Below are positions 4,655 through 8,236 of a DNA stretch of 8,236 bases, in pieces. The position numbers and the translations under genes are program-made. Below the pieces are notes generated by a model. That model had not been told where the DNA came from. It ran no database searches and saw only the letters and a program-made list of their open reading frames with translations. This DNA is from an uncultured bacterium (GTDB lineage: Bacteria > Patescibacteriota > Minisyncoccia > CAIUEV01): assembly GCA_903898335.1 (NCBI GenBank), contig CAIUEV010000052.1, positions 1-8,236 on the forward strand, read 5' to 3'. Numbering within the stretch: position 1 is the stretch's first letter; each line of letters opens with the position of its first letter.

Positions 4655-6259
4655 ATGACACAAAAAAAGAAAAAGAGTTTAACACTGGGGGGACTTTTTT
4701 TTACAATCTTCCTCTTCGTCTCATTGTTTGCTCTTCCTACGGTTTTTGGAGCGGACAAAATTATTGTTGACGATTCCAACCTAGGAGGAGTGGATGATTT
4801 TGTTTCTTCAATTCCAAAATCTTCCAATGAAAATCTATTCAGTAATTTTAGCTCGGGAGCTTTTGAAAGGACGCTTCCATTTAATTTTCCTCCTCTTTTG
4901 CAATCTGAAATAAGCTTCAGAAAAAATAAAAATGTTTTTTCTCCCGGAGAAAAAGTTTCTTTATCCGGTTTTGTTAAATATTCAAACAAATCATCGGAGA
5001 AAGAAATTGACAATATGCGTCAGCAGTGCTTGGCGACATGGAAGGGAAAGGAGAATATCGATTTAATTTGTCCCAAATATGAAAGTTTTAGAATTCCCGC
5101 TATAAGCGATGCACGTCTTTTGGTTCAAGTCTGGAGAGTTGATGAATCCGAAAGTAGAAGTCTGAATGGAGACTTCTTGGTGGATGAGTTTTATGTTGAT
5201 AAAACTTTTTTGTTGAAAGAGGACCAAGAAGAGAAGGTAGATTTTAGCTATAATTTGTCGAAAAATTTGCAGGATGGAAGATATTATTTTTCATTCTTTG
5301 TGAACTCTAGAAAAGAATTTCCGATTATTAACTTTATTCAAAATATATTTTCTCCTTTAGATCAAGAAAGTTTTCAAGTGAGAAATTCCTCTATTCAAAA
5401 TCAGAATATTTTTCTAGACAAGGACAACATAGAGCTTAACGACTCTCATTATTTTCCGATAAGAAGAACTCCGACGATAGATCCTATGAACGGTAGGTTT
5501 AGAATCAAAGTGCCTATAAATAGCACGTCTGCCAAGGACGAGGAAGTCAGTGTTAAATACAGGCTTTTCAACTGGACACAGGAAAATGAGAAAAATATTA
5601 TTCTTGAAAAAAGTGAGACTGTCTTTGTAAAAGGGGGCGGATCGAGAGGTCTGGAATTTTCTTACAATGCTTTTCCTAACGAGGCGGCGAATTCTTTGCA
5701 GGTAGAGGTGATGTCTTCGTTCGGGAAAACTTTGGTTAATATTCCGTTTGTGATAAACAATCAGGCCAAAGCGAGAATGACCTTTCTTGGTCAGGCGGAG
5801 AAAGATGGAAAAACATATCCCTACGCATGTGTTCAGTATTACGGTTGGAAGAAGGAGTTTAACGGAAAAATAAAGTTGGAAGCAACGTCTTCGAATGGTG
5901 GAAAGTTGGCAAACTGGGAGGGCGTGGGCAATGTCAGTATAAATGATGCTTTTTGCTTCATAATAAAGAGTAGTGAATTTGAAAAAATTTCTCAGAAGGA
6001 ATGTTACAATCTAAAAGGAGAAATTTATGAGAATGAGAAGATTGTTTTTTCGGACGAGACCGGGGTCAACTGCTCTGTCAAAGAGAGTCGTTCCGGATTG
6101 GCCGGTTTTGATTTAGAGCCAAAAGACGGAAAATATACCGAGGAAAATGAAAAAAGTTTTCTCTGGGCTAATTATCTGGTGTACTTGATTGGTCTTATTA
6201 TCATTATTATCGCTTTATATAGTTTCCTAAATAATAAGATAAAGAAAAAAAATGATTAA
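4655..6259 (+). CDS. Membrane-anchored extracellular protein of unknown function (signal peptide plus C-terminal anchor)
   Basis: I do not recognise this 534-residue protein. It has a classical signal peptide: KKKK at 4-7, a hydrophobic core at about 9-29 and cleavage after G32 or A33 (TVFGAD). An ectodomain of about 470 residues is followed by a C-terminal membrane helix (about 506-525) and a basic tail (KIKKKK, 528-532). This predicts a type I single-pass protein with the bulk outside the cell. The ectodomain reads as beta-rich. A first part (about 85-245) has FSPGEKVSLSG (95-105) and a DGRYYFSFFV strand, reminiscent of Ig-like or macroglobulin MG2 strands. A second lies at about 278-368, and a third (about 372-478) holds four of the six cysteines (C392, C434, C450, C473); C125 and C139 may form a local pair. 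No catalytic motif was seen. The gene overlaps the next one by 8 nt (ATGATTAA), so the products are probably made together. No Shine-Dalgarno is visible. Confidence 0.85.
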   Translation: MTQKKKKSLTLGGLFFTIFLFVSLFALPTVFGADKIIVDDSNLGGVDDFVSSIPKSSNENLFSNFSSGAFERTLPFNFPPLLQSEISFRKNKNVFSPGEKVSLSGFVKYSNKSSEKEIDNMRQQCLATWKGKENIDLICPKYESFRIPAISDARLLVQVWRVDESESRSLNGDFLVDEFYVDKTFLLKEDQEEKVDFSYNLSKNLQDGRYYFSFFVNSRKEFPIINFIQNIFSPLDQESFQVRNSSIQNQNIFLDKDNIELNDSHYFPIRRTPTIDPMNGRFRIKVPINSTSAKDEEVSVKYRLFNWTQENEKNIILEKSETVFVKGGGSRGLEFSYNAFPNEAANSLQVEVMSSFGKTLVNIPFVINNQAKARMTFLGQAEKDGKTYPYACVQYYGWKKEFNGKIKLEATSSNGGKLANWEGVGNVSINDAFCFIIKSSEFEKISQKECYNLKGEIYENEKIVFSDETGVNCSVKESRSGLAGFDLEPKDGKYTEENEKSFLWANYLVYLIGLIIIIIALYSFLNNKIKKKND

Positions 6260-8183
6260 GGTATCGAAATTGTTAGTGTTCTTTCTTTTTCTGACATTAT
6301 TTTTTTCAGCTGTCGGCAGTGTCGACGCTTATCTTGAGACAAAGACCGGTAAGGTTGATTTGTACAATGAAAAGCTAGTCAGCAGTATATTAAAGGGTGA
6401 GGAGGGTCCGGAGCAATCCGTAAGAGAAGAGAGATATATCGGCACTACTTGGAAGGGCTTTTACACTTTTACTCAAAGGTTGGGAAAATATGAAGATTGT
6501 TCGGTCTTTTGTAAAAATGCGAACAATTATACATACTCATTTAATTATGAGAAGAAGAAAAACGGGAGTGATAATCCATGGTCGGGAGTTGAGACAAAGA
6601 ATTCTCTTTTTAAGTGTGATGATTTGAAAATTTCATTTAGCGCAATCGGTGATTGGGGCTCTACTTTTGATAAAGTTTGTGTCGAGGCGGAACATGCGAG
6701 AATAACATCGCCGAAGGTTTATCACCACGGGTACACCCCTCCAACGGATATTCTTGAATGCTCTGGACAAGATAATTGTTTGGAAAAAGCAAAGGAACAT
6801 GTTTTGAATCCTGCTACTTTTGGTAAAGGTGTTCAGCAAGTCCCGGCCAATTTTATTTCGGGAGTTGAAAAATCTTTGAGTGTTGACAACACGGCCTCCG
6901 TGTGTAAAGACGGTTCTTGCTTTATAAACAAAGAGGGTAAATACACTTTTTCTGTTTCCGTTCCCCAGACTTCTTATTATGGGCAATGCAGGGGGTATGG
7001 TTTTACAGCTATTCCTGAGAAGAAAGATATTCCTGCCATGGTTAGCAATTTCTCTACAGATGTTGTTAATCGAGCTCCGGTAACGACGATTTCCTTTTCC
7101 GCCAAGAATTCCAAGATTAACGAAGAAGTCGATGTTTATTGTGAAGCCTTTGATCCGGACGACTGTGTGGACAAAATTTCCAAAGTTACTTTGAGTTGTC
7201 AGGATAAAGATGGAAACGCTACCGGTTGTCAGATATACGATCCTTCTTCCGGAGTTTTGAATACTACTTTGATTAAAGAAATTCCCTCCGCCAATCAAAC
7301 CAACCCTTTTCGTCTAGCGGCCAAATTTAAAGTGACTAAGCCGGGAAGTTACGTTGTGATTTGTAATGCGGCCGACAATAATGGAACGTCGAGTACTTAT
7401 CCGGATGGATCTGATGATGGAAACGGGGTCGGAGTGAACGGAGTTACTGTGAAAGAGGATGGAACTGCAGTTAACGGCGGAGTTATCGATTCCTCAATGA
7501 ATTTCTGTGCTCTAGTGCCGGAAAAAGGAGCCGGAGCGCCCGTCTGTGATTCCAAGAGTGATATAAAGCTCTCAGCTGAAGCCATGTATAATCTTAATCC
7601 GGTCAAATATCAGTGGAAATGCGGTGAAGGCGAAAATGAAGAGTGGAAGGATACCACTGACGGTAAATACACTTGTTCTTACACTCAAGCGGGAACGTTT
7701 GCTCCGGCTTTGAGGGTAACGGATAAATCCGGAAAGACCGTTGATTGCAAATTGCAAAATAAGATTAAACTGACGGGAGAAAAAAGCTGTCGAGTCGAGG
7801 TGAGAAAAGCTGATACTACTGAAGACTTTTCCGATAAAGTTATTATCCGAGCGGGCGACAGTGTCGAGGCCAGAGTAAAACAGGAATGTTTAGGTAAATT
7901 GCCGATTACTTGGGCGGCAGCGGGCGGATCGATTGGTGGCACAAGTGACGGACTAACTACGATAAAGTTCAATGCGGCCGGAGAAAAGTCGATTGGAGCG
8001 AAGATGACGAAGACCGTTAAATATATCGAAGAAGTTGTTGAGAAGGATGAGTTCGGCAACAATCTAAAAGACAAAGATGGCAATGACATCATCAAGAAAG
8101 TTGAGAGGGAGAGAAAAGAAGTCACCGATTGTGCCGGAGTAATAGTTGATGTTAAGGACATGAATAATTGGGGAACCAACTAA
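6252..8183 (+). CDS. Secreted cysteine-rich Ig/PKD-like protein of unknown function
   Basis: The 643-residue protein starts with a signal peptide (K3 and K6, hydrophobic core 7-20, probable cleavage after A26 in SVDAYL). It has no C-terminal membrane helix or sortase-type tail, so it is predicted to be released or held at the surface by another protein. The N-terminal 27-260 region matches nothing I know and holds nine cysteines. From about 275 (NRAPVTTISFSAKN) Ig/PKD-like units follow: about 275-400, about 415-508 (with YQWKCGEG and GTFAPALRVTDKSG, typical PKD-type strands) and about 513-640. There are 22 cysteines in the mature chain, an even number spread throughout, pointing to extensive disulfide bonding. 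Asp-rich loops (DPDDCVD 301-307, DKDGNATG 318-325, DGSDDGNG 385-392, DKDGND 607-612) could bind calcium. The start is fixed by the 8-nt overlap with the anchored-protein gene, and a terminator lies 21 nt after the stop. Confidence 0.85.
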   Translation: MIKVSKLLVFFLFLTLFFSAVGSVDAYLETKTGKVDLYNEKLVSSILKGEEGPEQSVREERYIGTTWKGFYTFTQRLGKYEDCSVFCKNANNYTYSFNYEKKKNGSDNPWSGVETKNSLFKCDDLKISFSAIGDWGSTFDKVCVEAEHARITSPKVYHHGYTPPTDILECSGQDNCLEKAKEHVLNPATFGKGVQQVPANFISGVEKSLSVDNTASVCKDGSCFINKEGKYTFSVSVPQTSYYGQCRGYGFTAIPEKKDIPAMVSNFSTDVVNRAPVTTISFSAKNSKINEEVDVYCEAFDPDDCVDKISKVTLSCQDKDGNATGCQIYDPSSGVLNTTLIKEIPSANQTNPFRLAAKFKVTKPGSYVVICNAADNNGTSSTYPDGSDDGNGVGVNGVTVKEDGTAVNGGVIDSSMNFCALVPEKGAGAPVCDSKSDIKLSAEAMYNLNPVKYQWKCGEGENEEWKDTTDGKYTCSYTQAGTFAPALRVTDKSGKTVDCKLQNKIKLTGEKSCRVEVRKADTTEDFSDKVIIRAGDSVEARVKQECLGKLPITWAAAGGSIGGTSDGLTTIKFNAAGEKSIGAKMTKTVKYIEEVVEKDEFGNNLKDKDGNDIIKKVERERKEVTDCAGVIVDVKDMNNWGTN

Positions 8184-8204
8184 GTTAAAAGTTCCTCGAA
8201 ATTT

Positions 8205-8234
8205 AAAAAGCGTCGGTTTCGGCCGGCGCTTTTT
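8205..8234 (+). terminator. Rho-independent terminator after the surface-protein pair
   Basis: AAAAAGCGTCGG (8205-8216) pairs with CCGGCGCTTTTT (8223-8234), 12 bp with one G-U pair and a 6-nt loop (TTTCGG). The T-run is part of the stem. It sits 21 nt after the TAA of the secreted-protein gene and ends the operon; the symmetric A and T runs would also allow termination from the opposite side. Confidence 0.88.
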
Positions 8235-8236
8235 GC

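Noticed and set aside
4642..5013. 123-codon - strand open frame over the start of the anchored-protein gene
   Set aside because: Antisense to the signal peptide region and across the leader between the promoter and the start codon; no homology recognised.
6633..7298. Long (221-codon) open frame on the - strand inside the secreted-protein gene
   Set aside because: It lies wholly antisense to a gene with a clear signal peptide, domain structure, promoter and terminator. Its translation has no domain-like pattern, so it is a shadow frame.
7685..8179. 164-codon - strand open frame near the end of the secreted-protein gene
   Set aside because: Ser/Thr/Leu/Pro-rich low-complexity translation expected from the complement of Lys/Glu/Gly-rich codons; no start context or family signal.

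Overview
The window looks like a chromosomal segment from a small-genome Candidate Phyla Radiation (Patescibacteria) bacterium, most likely of the Parcubacteria type. This is inferred from several traits: moderate-to-low GC with A/T-rich intergenic DNA, compact gene order, no convincing Shine-Dalgarno sequence before any of the six complete genes, short GC-rich palindromes of the kind I associate with Parcubacteria, a tRNA without encoded CCA, and large secreted proteins with no recognisable relatives. TAA, TAG and TGA all end genes here, so the standard bacterial code fits. No 16S or other marker gene is present, so the lineage is not proven.

Layout. At 1-136 is the C-terminal tail of a truncated + strand gene and a strong intrinsic terminator. 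At 189-427 is a tRNA-Ser(GGA) gene, preceded by a partial duplicate of its own 5' end that is interrupted by a 22-nt palindromic insert, and followed by a hairpin shared with the convergent gene. At 422-1420 (- strand) is a complete membrane-dipeptidase (M19) homologue. A 145-bp divergent intergenic region follows. At 1566-3322 is a tight two-gene unit: a TIM-barrel sugar-phosphate isomerase/AP-endonuclease-like protein, then an AI-2E (TqsA/PerM) family membrane protein 2 nt downstream. At 3323-3418 is an intergenic stretch with a second GC palindrome and a 17-nt A/T-rich tandem repeat. At 3419-4582 is a stand-alone PD-(D/E)XK nuclease with a Cas4/AddB-type four-cysteine iron-sulfur signature and a coiled-coil C-terminal extension.

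At 4655-8183 is a self-contained two-gene cell-surface unit. It has a near-consensus promoter (TTGACA-17-GATAAT) whose -35 overlaps the stop codon of the nuclease gene. Next comes a type I single-pass envelope protein (signal peptide, about 470-residue ectodomain, C-terminal anchor), overlapping by 8 nt a gene for a secreted, 22-cysteine, Ig/PKD-like protein, and then a strong terminator at the end of the window. This pair is the part most likely to be undescribed. I read it as a membrane-anchored surface protein plus a disulfide-stabilised secreted partner, but no function can be assigned from sequence alone.
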